A program made the translations under genes and the position numbers. From positions 1-36,759 of the forward strand of contig CANMUN010000023.1 of assembly GCA_947500875.1 (NCBI GenBank): DNA of 36,759 nucleotides, read 5' to 3'. The notes below the pieces were generated by a model. It saw only the letters and a list, made by a program, of their open reading frames with translations, did no database searches and had not been told where the DNA came from. The DNA comes from Flavobacteriales bacterium. GTDB taxonomy: Bacteria > Bacteroidota > Bacteroidia > Flavobacteriales_D > Crocinitomicaceae. Shown piece after piece: positions 24,047 through 32,593 of this stretch (positions within the stretch are counted from its first letter, which is position 1; each line of letters opens with the position of its first letter).

Positions 24047-26095
24047 ATGAAAAAAGCCCTTATCCTTGGAAGCGCAGCGCTTCTTTTGACTGCGTGTAAA
24101 CCTGCTGAAACTGTAACCTGGGAAGAGCCTAAACCGGCTAGGAATTACAGCACGGTCTCCTTAGAACTCATGGATCGTTCGGTTGGTCCTCAAGAGGATT
24201 TCTTTGCGTTTTGCAATGGAACCTGGGTAAAAAACACTCAAATCCCACCCACCGAGTCGCGATGGGGAAGTTTTAACGAATTGGAGAAATCAAACAACGA
24301 AAAATTAACGGCCATTCTGGAGAACTTTAACGCTAATCCCGGCGAAAAAGGAAGCATGGAGCAGCAATTGGGTGCCTATTACCAAGCGTTCATCAACATG
24401 AAGCGCCGAGATTCGATGGGCATCGCACCGGTATTACCGCTTCTCAAAGAAATCAGCAACATCAACCGAAAAGATTTCATTGTACAACGGATAGCAGAAC
24501 AACACCGAGAGGGCATCGGAAGTTCCTTCAGCTTTGGCATTGGTCAAGACCTCAAGAACAACGAGATCAACATCACCTACATGGGGCAAGGCGGACTAGG
24601 ACTACCGAACCGGGATTACTATTTCAAAGAAAACAAAAAGGACCTCTTGGAAGCATATCAAATCCACGTTGCCAAGTGTTTCGAGATGGTGGGTCACACG
24701 GCGCTAGATGCTGGTAAAATGGCGGCCAACGTAGTAGGCTTAGAAATCAAATTGGCCGATTCTATGCTTACCCCGGCTCAACAAAGGATTCCTGAATTGA
24801 CCTACAATAAATTGTCGTTCAAAGAGGCCAGTGAGCTCCTCGGCACCTTCGACTTTCGTTATTACCTCTCCATCCTCGGAGCCTCAACTCCCGATAGCCT
24901 CGTGGTATCCCATCCTCCGTTTTTAATGCGTTTTGCGAGCTTGCTAGAAAGCGAACCGTTGGCGGTTTGGAAAGACTATTTGCAATGGAAAACACTCAAC
25001 CACTACGCGGGGTCGTTGAACCAAGCCATGGTGGACTTAAACTTTAGCTTTTACGGCAAAACCTTGCGTGGTAAGAAGGAACAAAAACCGCTAAACGAAC
25101 AGGCGATCGATGAAATCACCAACCTTGAAATCGGTGAATTGCTGGGGAAGGCATTCGTGGAACAGCACTTCTCTGCGGAAGCACAACAGCGCGTCAACAC
25201 GATGGTGGACAATTTACTACTCGTATTCCGCAAGCGCATTCAAGCCTTAGAATGGATGAGCGCCACCACCAAGGTTCAGGCAGAGCGTAAATTGGATGCC
25301 ATAGGGCGCAAACTCGGATTTCCGAACCAGTGGGAGGATTATTCCTCGATTGACCTAAAAGCCAACGATTATTTGGCCAATGTCCGTGCGATGGCCTTGT
25401 ATTCTACGCAAAAGAATTTGGCGGAACTGAAAAAACCGGTGGACAAAAACAAATGGGGTATGCCGGCTCACATGGTGAATGCGTATTACCACCCATTATT
25501 GAACGAAATCGCCTTTCCAGCGGGCATCATGCAGCCGCCATTTTTCGACATGGGAGCGGAAGATGCGGTGAACTACGGACGCATTGGCATGGTGATCGGA
25601 CATGAGTTCACTCACGGCTTCGACGACATGGGCTCTAAGTTTGCTGCGGACGGCAGTTTCACCAATTGGTGGACGGAAGAGGACCGAAAGGCCTTTGAAC
25701 AGCGAACGGCCCTTTTGGGTGAAACCTTTGCCGGCTTTTGCCCGATGGAAGGTAACTGCGTGAATGCAGAGTTGACCATGGGAGAAAACATTGCGGATTT
25801 AGGAGGCCTTACGATGGCGTATTACGCCTACACCTTAACGGACGAATACCGACGCAACGAAATCCGAGAGGGCTTTACACCGGATCAGCGTTTTTTCATC
25901 GCCTACGGACAGCTGTGGAAGATCAAGTATACGGATGCGGAAATGAAGAACCGCTTGGCCACCGACCCGCATTCTCCGGGCATGTACCGCGTGAACGGTC
26001 CCTTGAAAAACTGTCCTGAGTTTTTTGAAGCCTTCAAAATCACCGAAGGAAAATCCATGCGCAATGGAAAAGGCAAACTAGCAAAAATTTGGTAA
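24047..26095 (+). CDS. M13-family zinc metallopeptidase lipoprotein (PepO/neprilysin-like)
   Basis: From ATG 24047 the protein is 682 residues, with the lipobox LLLTAC (Cys16-17 region), so it is a predicted lipoprotein. It opens with the M13 motif GPQEDFFAFCNGTWVKNTQIP. The catalytic region has NAYYHPLLNEIAFPAGIMQPPFF, the zinc motif HEFTH (519-523) with the catalytic Glu, and the third ligand in ENIADLGG (Glu580). It cleaves peptides in the periplasm or at the cell surface. The frame extends upstream to 23951 inside the acetyltransferase gene, but that would hide the signal peptide. No terminator is obvious; an inverted repeat follows. Confidence 0.94.
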   Translation: MKKALILGSAALLLTACKPAETVTWEEPKPARNYSTVSLELMDRSVGPQEDFFAFCNGTWVKNTQIPPTESRWGSFNELEKSNNEKLTAILENFNANPGEKGSMEQQLGAYYQAFINMKRRDSMGIAPVLPLLKEISNINRKDFIVQRIAEQHREGIGSSFSFGIGQDLKNNEINITYMGQGGLGLPNRDYYFKENKKDLLEAYQIHVAKCFEMVGHTALDAGKMAANVVGLEIKLADSMLTPAQQRIPELTYNKLSFKEASELLGTFDFRYYLSILGASTPDSLVVSHPPFLMRFASLLESEPLAVWKDYLQWKTLNHYAGSLNQAMVDLNFSFYGKTLRGKKEQKPLNEQAIDEITNLEIGELLGKAFVEQHFSAEAQQRVNTMVDNLLLVFRKRIQALEWMSATTKVQAERKLDAIGRKLGFPNQWEDYSSIDLKANDYLANVRAMALYSTQKNLAELKKPVDKNKWGMPAHMVNAYYHPLLNEIAFPAGIMQPPFFDMGAEDAVNYGRIGMVIGHEFTHGFDDMGSKFAADGSFTNWWTEEDRKAFEQRTALLGETFAGFCPMEGNCVNAELTMGENIADLGGLTMAYYAYTLTDEYRRNEIREGFTPDQRFFIAYGQLWKIKYTDAEMKNRLATDPHSPGMYRVNGPLKNCPEFFEAFKITEGKSMRNGKGKLAKIW

Positions 26096-26097
26096 GT

Positions 26098-26183
26098 ATT
26101 TGGGGGAAGCGACTTAGGGCTAGAATAAGCAGTCTGGCGTGTTTTCATCCTTCTGCAACAAACCTAGACAAATACCCCCAAAT
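26098..26183. repeat. Inverted repeat downstream of the M13 peptidase gene
   Basis: ATTTGGGGG (26098-26106) and CCCCCAAAT (26175-26183) are perfect 9-base arms separated by 68 nt. It begins 3 nt after the peptidase stop. It could form a large 3' stem-loop or mark an old junction; no T run follows, so it is not a standard terminator. Confidence 0.45.
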
Positions 26184-26238
26184 GAGTGCGATTGAGGAAG
26201 GTTAATAGCGGTGGTGGATAATTATAACGAAAATTAAC

Positions 26239-26715
26239 ATGCAATTGTTTCCAACCAAAGAACTTAAATTCAACCTTGTCAACGACTAAGCCGAAACCCT
26301 CGAGAGACTCCAAAGAAGAACTGAAAGATCTGACAATTTAACGTCTCAATTTACCGACAAATCATTCCGCGGAAAAATAAGCGGAAATCAGTTTACGCTT
26401 ATCTCATCAACCATAGGTAAAGGTGCATTTTGCGTAATGCATGGCCAAATTAATTCCATTGACGGTGCAGTGAAAGTTGAGATACATAAAGCATTTCGGA
26501 TTTTATTGACTGTTATTTTGTTTTTCCCGATTGTCGGTATTGTTTTAATTCCGATTATGAGATTGCAAAATATATCTCCGGTCATGATATTCGTTGCAAT
26601 TGGACAAATTACGATGATAAGATTTCTTTTTATTGAACTTACATTTAGATATTTATCAAGAGAAAGCCTAAATAAGTTACGTGACGTTTTGGACGTGGAT
26701 TGGATTGAAAACTAA
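26239..26715 (+). pseudogene. Hypothetical membrane protein interrupted by an in-frame TAA
   Basis: One continuous frame runs from ATG 26239 to TAA 26715 (158 sense codons) except for a single TAA at 26287-26289 (codon 17). The residues before it (MQLFPTKELKFNLVND) and after it (AETLERLQRRTERSDNLTSQ, then TDKSFRGKISGN) read as one protein, with no frame shift. The C-terminal half has two hydrophobic helices (around AFRILLTVILFFPIVGIVLI and SPVMIFVAIGQITMI). The first usable ATG after the stop is at 26437, which would give a 92-residue protein lacking the N-terminal domain. It may be a nonsense-mutated gene or a sequencing error. No family is named. Confidence 0.65.
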
Positions 26716-26769
26716 CTATAACTTAGGTTTTCTTTCCGGAAGACCGACAGAAAACAACCGACAAACGAA

Positions 26770-27513
26770 ATGAAAAAGGTATTTATCAATTACTTTGATC
26801 CATGGTGGCAACCCATGCTATTTTTCGGATTGACACTCGTCCTTTTTGTTGTAAGTGAATTTTTCAAGAACAACATATTTGGAGCAATTAGCTTGTTACT
26901 CTTCGGAATTGGTTTACTTGGACTCGTAATATCCACCATTTATCAATTAACCAAAAGACGATGGTTCATAGCGATCTTGACAGGACTGCTATTTGGTGGG
27001 ACCCTTGCAGCTTTTGTGCTTTATGCAGTTTTTCTATTCTTCATAGAGACTATTAACGGAGATAAGTGGGCTGACGATTTAAAAATCCCAACAACCATTC
27101 AACTCGACACCCCTATTGACCTGACGATGGGCAACCAAAGGCAAGACAGCGTTTTGGCTTGGACTAAATCAACAACGGATTTTCAACTCTATAATTCATT
27201 TCAACCTGGACTTTATGAGTTTGACTTTTGGACGGGTACAATTGAGAGCGGAACCATTTACTTAAAAGCTTTTGAAATAACCCAAGAATATCCTCTCTCT
27301 GCAGACAGACTACCCGAGAGTAGTGAAATTAAAGTCTTTAATCCAACGGACCGTGTTGTTAAATTTAGCACAACTTCTCACTTTACCATTTATGAAGGAG
27401 ACTGGGGTAAGCCCTATGCAGCAAGATTCGAAGTTTGGTTTAAGCCTGAAAACGGCGAACCGGAAAGGAAACTGTTCATGAAAAATTACAAAATAGAAGG
27501 ATGGCAGCGATAA
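26770..27513 (+). CDS. Hypothetical membrane protein with extracytoplasmic domain
   Basis: This 247-residue protein has three hydrophobic helices in its first 92 residues (about 15-33, 37-57 and 66-92). A soluble domain of about 150 residues follows, rich in beta-type sequence, with LDTPIDLTMGNQRQDSVLAW and EFDFWTGTIESGTIYLKAFE. I do not recognise the family. It lies 54 nt after the broken membrane-protein gene and both look more AT-rich than their surroundings, so the pair may have arrived together. ATG 26770 is the first start and needs no adjustment. Confidence 0.65.
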   Translation: MKKVFINYFDPWWQPMLFFGLTLVLFVVSEFFKNNIFGAISLLLFGIGLLGLVISTIYQLTKRRWFIAILTGLLFGGTLAAFVLYAVFLFFIETINGDKWADDLKIPTTIQLDTPIDLTMGNQRQDSVLAWTKSTTDFQLYNSFQPGLYEFDFWTGTIESGTIYLKAFEITQEYPLSADRLPESSEIKVFNPTDRVVKFSTTSHFTIYEGDWGKPYAARFEVWFKPENGEPERKLFMKNYKIEGWQR

Positions 27514-27676
27514 TGGAGGACAGAACCACAACATGAACAGCACCTGCACGAAAGTTGGGCTAAAGACCGAACACCCCTCCAAGATAGCAGGCTGCAAACC
27601 GTTAACCCGCCTCAGTTTTCCCTAACAACCTTTGCGATCCATTCACGCTTCACCAACTAGCCCCTCAATTTCCCCC
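27514..27676. other. Non-coding gap between convergent genes
   Basis: This 163-nt stretch is C-rich on the plus strand towards its end. No convincing hairpin terminator, tRNA or open frame was found; only a weak TGGAGG / CCTCCA pair is seen. Confidence 0.5.
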
Positions 27677-29266
27677 TCAATCCTCCAAATCAAAGCTTTG
27701 ATAGCTCTTGTCTTTGAAGAGCAATGCTGCTTTTTGCACCACCTCGTTGAGGTCGTTGAAGATTTGGTAGGATTCGCTGTAGCCAAATAAATCCTGGGCG
27801 ATGTTGGATTTCAAGCGAGTTCGAATCGCATGGCCGCTGACCTTGTACGCTTCTTCGTCCAGGCTTAGTTTCGGGTCTTCTTTTAGCACATAAGCAAAGA
27901 AATCGTCCATCCGCGCTTGGTCCATCGTGAAATCTTTGATAAACTTATTGATATCCGGATAAGTTTTCTTTAAGGATTCACGGTTGGTGTTCACGTAATT
28001 CAAACTGTACGAATTCACATGCCCTCCTCGGATCAAACTGCTGTAGAAATCCGTAACATCCGTGGTATCCAAGGCCACAAAAACATCGGGCATGATGCCG
28101 CCTCCGCCATACACCAAGCGGTTTTTCACCTTCGTGTAGAATTTTAAGGAATCGGGCAATTTTATGGAATCTGCGTGCTGAAACTCCCCATTTAGGTATC
28201 GCTGCGTTAGGTCTTTACGATAGGTCTCAACGTCTTGATAAGGCTTTTGGATAAAGCGACCTGTTGGCGTGTAATAACGTGCAATGGTAATACGAAGCTC
28301 GCTGCCGTCGGATAACGGCGTTGGTCGTTGCACCAATCCTTTCCCGAAGGTACGTCGTCCAACCACCAATCCTCGGTCCCAATCTTGAATGGCACCGGAA
28401 ACAATTTCGCTGGCAGACGCCGTGTATTCGTCCGTAAGAACCATCAAGCCCCCCTTCTCCCAAAGTCCTTTTTTCTCCGCAAAAAGGTTGGTACGCGGCT
28501 GCGCTCTTCCCACGGAATACACCAACAATTTATCGCCAGCAATGAATTCATCCGCAACTCCTCTTGCTGCGTCCAAGAGTCCGCCACCGTTGCCTTGAAG
28601 GTCAAATATCAGGTTTTTCATTCCTTGACTTTTAAGGCTTCTTAAAGCCTGTTGCACCTCCTCCACCGTGGTCCGAGAGAAACTGTTCAGTTTTATATAC
28701 CCCGTCTCTTTATCGATCATGTACGAAGCATCCACCGAAAAAATGGGAATTTTATCCCGGGTAATGTTGAAATTGAGGGAAGTGCTTTTTTTACGCAACA
28801 CTTTTACCTGGACCTTTGTGCCCATTTCCCCCATAAGTTTGGTGCGCACCTCGTTGTTTTTCAACCCAACACCCGCAATGGATTTTCCATCGACCTCCAC
28901 AATTTGATCTCCCGCCTGAATGCCTAACTTTTCACTCGGTCCACCCGGAATGGTCGCTACTACCATCAAGGTATCTTTCATGATTTGAAAACGAATACCT
29001 ATTCCCACAAAGCTTCCATTGATTTGTGATTGGGCCTCCTGTGCCTCTTCCGCAGGAATGTACGTGGAGTGGGGATCTAATTCCTCCAACAAAGCGACAA
29101 TCGCCGTTTCGGTGAGTTTTTTGGTATTGACCTCGTCCACATAATTGCGCTCAATCTGCTGAATGACCTCTTTGAATTTTTGACTGGTGGAAATCGTTGC
29201 AGGGTCGTATTGTGCGAAAATCACGAAAAAACCGAGAAGAAATGAGGAGAAAATAAGGTGTCGCAT
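27677..29266 (-). CDS. S41-family C-terminal processing protease
   Basis: This 529-residue exported protease has a signal peptide (1-18, ending FAQ) and a short helical region with RNYVDEV and LDPHSTYIP. A PDZ domain follows (about 85-165, GIGIRFQIMKDTLMVVATIPGGPSEKLGIQAGDQI), then the S41 catalytic domain. The serine is in TDEYTASASEIVSGAIQD and the lysine in RTFGKGLVQ, about 25 residues on, matching the CtpA/Prc Ser-Lys dyad. The C-terminal 150 residues are a helical extension common in Bacteroidota. It cuts C-terminal ends of periplasmic proteins. An exact TATTTTTG box lies 28 nt upstream. Confidence 0.94.
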   Translation of the reverse strand: MRHLIFSSFLLGFFVIFAQYDPATISTSQKFKEVIQQIERNYVDEVNTKKLTETAIVALLEELDPHSTYIPAEEAQEAQSQINGSFVGIGIRFQIMKDTLMVVATIPGGPSEKLGIQAGDQIVEVDGKSIAGVGLKNNEVRTKLMGEMGTKVQVKVLRKKSTSLNFNITRDKIPIFSVDASYMIDKETGYIKLNSFSRTTVEEVQQALRSLKSQGMKNLIFDLQGNGGGLLDAARGVADEFIAGDKLLVYSVGRAQPRTNLFAEKKGLWEKGGLMVLTDEYTASASEIVSGAIQDWDRGLVVGRRTFGKGLVQRPTPLSDGSELRITIARYYTPTGRFIQKPYQDVETYRKDLTQRYLNGEFQHADSIKLPDSLKFYTKVKNRLVYGGGGIMPDVFVALDTTDVTDFYSSLIRGGHVNSYSLNYVNTNRESLKKTYPDINKFIKDFTMDQARMDDFFAYVLKEDPKLSLDEEAYKVSGHAIRTRLKSNIAQDLFGYSESYQIFNDLNEVVQKAALLFKDKSYQSFDLED

Positions 29267-29294
29267 GCTGCTTTATTTAATGAAACGTATCCCC

Positions 29295-29302
29295 CAAAAA
29301 TA
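29295..29302 (-). promoter_or_regulatory. -7 promoter box of the S41 protease gene
   Basis: The minus strand reads TATTTTTG, exact TAnnTTTG, 28 nt before ATG 29266. Confidence 0.5.
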
Positions 29303-29365
29303 GTAACACTTGAGGTATTAGCGGTATTTTTTTTGAGAATCGAGGCATATATTAGATTTTATTGG

Positions 29366-29373
29366 CAAATTTG
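29366..29373 (+). promoter_or_regulatory. -7-like box of the DUF2459 gene
   Basis: CAAATTTG differs from TAnnTTTG only in the first base and ends 4 nt before ATG 29378. TAGATTTT at 29353-29360 is an alternative. Confidence 0.35.
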
Positions 29374-29377
29374 TTTC

Positions 29378-30076
29378 ATGAAACAGCGAAGCCGATTTGG
29401 AATGGTTCGAACCGCTCTACGGTACACAGGCATAATCATCGGATTAACGTTGTTTTGTTACCTTTTTCTGTGCTTCGTTTTAGCAGCCATACCTGTAGCT
29501 AAAGAAAAAACTAACGACGAACGCTGTATCACGGTTTATTTGTTCAAGGGCGGGGTCCACACCGATTTTATGCTGCCGGTTAACACCCCCACGGAAGATT
29601 GGTCCCAGCATTTTCCTTATTCCAACAATAAAGTGTTGGATACCACCTTTCGATGGATCCGCATAGGTTTCGGGGACAAGGCATTTTTTCTCACCTGCCC
29701 TACTTGGGGCGACCTCACGTTTTCGAAAGCCGTAAAAGCCATGACCGGATTGAACGGTGCCGCCATTCATGCTTATTATGAATATGAGCTTCCGGTAGAC
29801 AAACCTACAGCGCGCTTGAGCCTTACCAAAAACCAATACGAACGCCTTTGTACCTACATTAAAAACACGGTTATTTTTCGCGATGGTAAACCGGTTTTGC
29901 TGAAATCGGCCGAAGGGACCACCTATGATTACGACCGCTACTACGACGCTCGAGGGACCTACAGCTTAATTTCATCGTGCAATACGTGGGTCAACGAAGG
30001 ATTAAAAGCCAGCGGACAAAAGGCTTGTTATTGGACCGCTTTCGCCGGAGGGTTATTCTACCAATATGCCAAATAA
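29378..30076 (+). CDS. DUF2459 (TIGR02117-type) membrane-anchored protein
   Basis: From ATG 29378 the protein is 232 residues: one N-terminal membrane helix (about 15-38), then a domain with VYLFKGGVHTDFMLPV, DWSQHFPY, IGFGDKAFFLTCPTWGDLTFSKA and, near the end, SSCNTWVNEGLKASGQKACYWTAFAGGLFYQY. These match the conserved hypothetical family DUF2459/TIGR02117. The paired His-Thr-Asp and Cys-Asn-Thr-Trp motifs suggest an NlpC/P60-like cysteine hydrolase fold, but this is inference. It overlaps the next gene by 11 bp. An ATG at 29402 is a second possible start. Confidence 0.78.
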   Translation: MKQRSRFGMVRTALRYTGIIIGLTLFCYLFLCFVLAAIPVAKEKTNDERCITVYLFKGGVHTDFMLPVNTPTEDWSQHFPYSNNKVLDTTFRWIRIGFGDKAFFLTCPTWGDLTFSKAVKAMTGLNGAAIHAYYEYELPVDKPTARLSLTKNQYERLCTYIKNTVIFRDGKPVLLKSAEGTTYDYDRYYDARGTYSLISSCNTWVNEGLKASGQKACYWTAFAGGLFYQYAK

Positions 30077-30881
30077 ACTCTTCCTTCTACTTATGCTGTG
30101 CTGGTTTCAGGGGCATTCGCAACGCGTTATGCTGTTCGCCAACGGCTATTTAGGGCCTGATAAAGACAAGATTCCACGCAACAATGGCGTAACCATGAAA
30201 CCTCAGGGATACTGGTATAGCTACGACGACACCTTAGTAAAACGCTTCCATCCCACGGCCGCTCTTTATGTGTCCGGGCACCATCCCATGAGCACCTCCA
30301 TGCACCGATCCAAAGCGCGTTTTGGGGCTTCGTGGTTGATTTCCAAATGCTTGTGGGTGCGCAGTAAAAAAGGGTTTGGCTTAAACACCCGTCCCAACCC
30401 GGAGGGATTCAATATTCGATTTGAAAACGGCAAAATTTGCGGGCAAAACATGCTGAAATTGCTGAACGATTCGCTGCCCAACATAGGACGAAACGACACC
30501 TTGGACATTGTTTGCCACAGCATGGGTTACGCTTACGTGTTAGGGATTTTAACCCAAGTTGATACCCTTTTTCATTTGGGTAAAATCTTAATTTTGTCCC
30601 CTGAATCACCGCGACAAATGGGCTACGATTGGAACCGTTTTGAAGAAGTTTGGCAATACGGGAGCAACTTGGGCGAAAAAAAGGCGGATTTGATCGTTTT
30701 TCAGGACGGAATTGCCCCACAAGCCGCAGTAAAAAATTTGGACCAATTACTTCCCGGAAAAGGAGGAAGAGTATTTGTCCCGAAAAGCGCTCCAAGGGGA
30801 ACTGTTTGGAGCCATCACTTGTCGAAATTCGATTGGTTTTTCGATATTCGACCGGGAGATTATGGGTATTTCACCCGTTGA
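30066..30881 (+). CDS. Exported alpha/beta-hydrolase-like protein
   Basis: This 271-residue protein has a signal peptide (1-19, LLLMLCWFQGHSQ). A strand then turns into RVMLFANGYLGP, and later DTLDIVCHSMGYAYVLGIL is a typical nucleophile elbow in the form CHSMG instead of GxSxG. The later GRVFVPKSAPRGTVWSHHLSKFDW may supply the catalytic His. A lipase- or esterase-like hydrolase acting outside the cytoplasm is likely, with unknown substrate. Its 11-bp overlap with the DUF2459 gene indicates coupled translation. Confidence 0.65.
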   Translation: MPNKLFLLLMLCWFQGHSQRVMLFANGYLGPDKDKIPRNNGVTMKPQGYWYSYDDTLVKRFHPTAALYVSGHHPMSTSMHRSKARFGASWLISKCLWVRSKKGFGLNTRPNPEGFNIRFENGKICGQNMLKLLNDSLPNIGRNDTLDIVCHSMGYAYVLGILTQVDTLFHLGKILILSPESPRQMGYDWNRFEEVWQYGSNLGEKKADLIVFQDGIAPQAAVKNLDQLLPGKGGRVFVPKSAPRGTVWSHHLSKFDWFFDIRPGDYGYFTR

Positions 30882-30897
30882 ATCAAGGTTTTTTTGT

Positions 30898-30905
30898 TAG
30901 TTTTG
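30898..30905 (+). promoter_or_regulatory. -7 promoter box of murB
   Basis: TAGTTTTG, exact TAnnTTTG, ends only 3 nt before the murB ATG at 30909. A leaderless mRNA is predicted. A TTG at 30878-30880 may be the -33 element with a 17-nt spacer. Confidence 0.6.
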
Positions 30906-30908
30906 ACC

Positions 30909-31913
30909 ATGCAAGAAGGCGTATCCCTTAAACCCTACAACACATTTGGCATCGATGTCAAGGCACGTCACTTCGCAGCATTCCATTCCTTGCAAGAATT
31001 ACAGGATTTGCTTCCTACCCTTCGAAACATGCCTTTTCTCATCAGCGGTGGTGGAAGCAACATGCTCTTTACCCAAGATTTTGAGGGGGCGTTTGTACTC
31101 AACCGCATGGTTGGAATCCAAGAAGTATTGCGTACCGAAGAAGAGGTCGTGATATCAGCAGGTGCTGGAGAAAACTGGCATCAGTTCGTGCAACATTCCG
31201 TTTCTTTGGGGTACGGAGGCCTTGAAAACCTCAGTTTAATTCCGGGTTGCGTGGGCGCATCCCCCATGCAGAACATTGGCGCCTACGGTGTGGAAATCAA
31301 AGATGTTTTCGAATACGTGGACGCGGTTGAAATTTCAACGGGAACCCTCCGACGCTTCCATCTGGAGGATTGCGCTTTTGGTTACCGTGAGAGCGTTTTT
31401 AAACACCAACTCAAAAACCAATACATCATCTGCAGCGTTGCCTTCCGACTTTCCTTGAATCCCAAAGTGAATACCTCCTACGGAGTGATTGAGGCAGAAT
31501 TGGAACGGATGTCTGTTATTAATCCAAGCATTAAGGACGTAAGTCAGGCGGTAATTAACATCCGAAAGTCCAAATTACCCGACCCAGCGGTCCTCGGAAA
31601 CGCGGGTAGTTTTTTCAAGAATCCAGTAGTTCCCGAGGCTGTTTTGGATAAAATACGATCAACCTACGAGAAGGTACCCTCTTATCCGGCCGGTGAAGGG
31701 AACGTGAAATTAGCTGCAGGCTGGCTTATTGAACAAGCCGGTTGGAAAGGCAAAAGGTTTGGAGCCGTTGGGGTCCACGAATTACAGGCCTTGGTGTTGG
31801 TACACTACGGAGGCGGAACCGGGAAAGAGGTGTATGACCTTTCCCAGGCAATCATTGAGGATATTCAACAGAAATTTGGGGTTATCCTCGAGCGGGAAGT
31901 GAACATCTATTAA
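30909..31913 (+). CDS. murB: UDP-N-acetylenolpyruvoylglucosamine reductase
   Basis: This 334-residue FAD enzyme reduces UDP-GlcNAc-enolpyruvate to UDP-MurNAc with NADPH, the second committed step of peptidoglycan precursor synthesis. Signatures are LKPYNTFGI at the N-terminus, ISGGGSNMLF (FAD loop), LSLIPGCVGASPMQNIGAYGVEIKD, FGYRESVFK with the conserved Arg, and GNAGSFFKNPVV with the catalytic Ser. It lies 27 nt after the hydrolase gene but has its own -7 box. The frame upstream to a TTG at 30894 lies within that box, so ATG 30909 is chosen. The stop interlocks by 4 bp with the convergent LolA-like gene. Confidence 0.96.
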   Translation: MQEGVSLKPYNTFGIDVKARHFAAFHSLQELQDLLPTLRNMPFLISGGGSNMLFTQDFEGAFVLNRMVGIQEVLRTEEEVVISAGAGENWHQFVQHSVSLGYGGLENLSLIPGCVGASPMQNIGAYGVEIKDVFEYVDAVEISTGTLRRFHLEDCAFGYRESVFKHQLKNQYIICSVAFRLSLNPKVNTSYGVIEAELERMSVINPSIKDVSQAVINIRKSKLPDPAVLGNAGSFFKNPVVPEAVLDKIRSTYEKVPSYPAGEGNVKLAAGWLIEQAGWKGKRFGAVGVHELQALVLVHYGGGTGKEVYDLSQAIIEDIQQKFGVILEREVNIY

Positions 31914-32593
31914 TCTTCCTTAAAAATCGCATCCGAAAGGCCTTTATTGACCTCATAGCTGGTAAAAACCAAAACAATCGTTCCCTTCTCGTTCTCTTTG
32001 TATTTCTTCTTTTTATCGTTGTTTCGAATGTCGGAAGCCACGCTTTTCGGCATTTTAAATTTCTTAATATCCACGTTAAACGTTAATTTGCTAGGGAGCG
32101 CGTATTGCTTGTTATGGTTGTATTCGTAGTCGATGGAAACGGTTCCGCTGCTTTTCGTCGTGAGCACCGTTCGATAAATCAGAGCATCGGTCGGGGAAAT
32201 GTACACTTTCGCCAAGATAATTTCGCTGTTTTCCGCACTGGGCAAAACGGAAACCAATTTTGTTTTGTGTTCATTGATGGTTTTATCTTCCCCCAAGATC
32301 GCCGAATAGGACTTCGTATTGGATAAAAAGCCGGTTAAATCGCTCAATCCCTGTTTGGGTAGAATGGCAATTCCCTTGGATTCTACTTTAAACTTATCGG
32401 TCTTTTTATAATAGATGGTGGCATCAGCAATCGGAACCTTGATGAAAGGGATTGCCGCCTTGATTTGAAGCTCGGCCTTATAATCATTCACCGTGTTAAT
32501 CTTAGCGACCACCGATTGGATCAATGCATCCGCGGTCTGGGCGTTAACGTATCCAAGGCAACTTAAGCCCAACAGGAATAAGAAAATTCTCAT
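31910..32593 (-). CDS. LolA-like exported protein
   Basis: This 227-residue protein has a signal peptide (1-18, ending VNAQ) and no lipid-anchor Cys. The mature part is predominantly beta with the opening TADALIQSVVAKINTVNDYKAELQI, resembling LolA/LolB-type outer-membrane lipoprotein-sorting proteins that bind acyl chains. Its ATG overlaps the stop of the ABC permease gene by 4 bp (ATGA), so it is the last gene of an ABC transporter operon. The role may be periplasmic ligand carrier. The family assignment rests on overall pattern and is tentative. Confidence 0.6.
   Translation of the reverse strand: MRIFLFLLGLSCLGYVNAQTADALIQSVVAKINTVNDYKAELQIKAAIPFIKVPIADATIYYKKTDKFKVESKGIAILPKQGLSDLTGFLSNTKSYSAILGEDKTINEHKTKLVSVLPSAENSEIILAKVYISPTDALIYRTVLTTKSSGTVSIDYEYNHNKQYALPSKLTFNVDIKKFKMPKSVASDIRNNDKKKKYKENEKGTIVLVFTSYEVNKGLSDAIFKED

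Noticed and set aside
26098..26240. Integron attC-like recombination site
   Set aside because: There is an inverted repeat, but no GTTRRRY/RYYYAAC core pair and no integrase, so the resemblance is superficial.
26287..26289. Selenocysteine or pyrrolysine recoding at the internal stop
   Set aside because: The codon is TAA, which is not used for either, and no recoding hairpin was seen.
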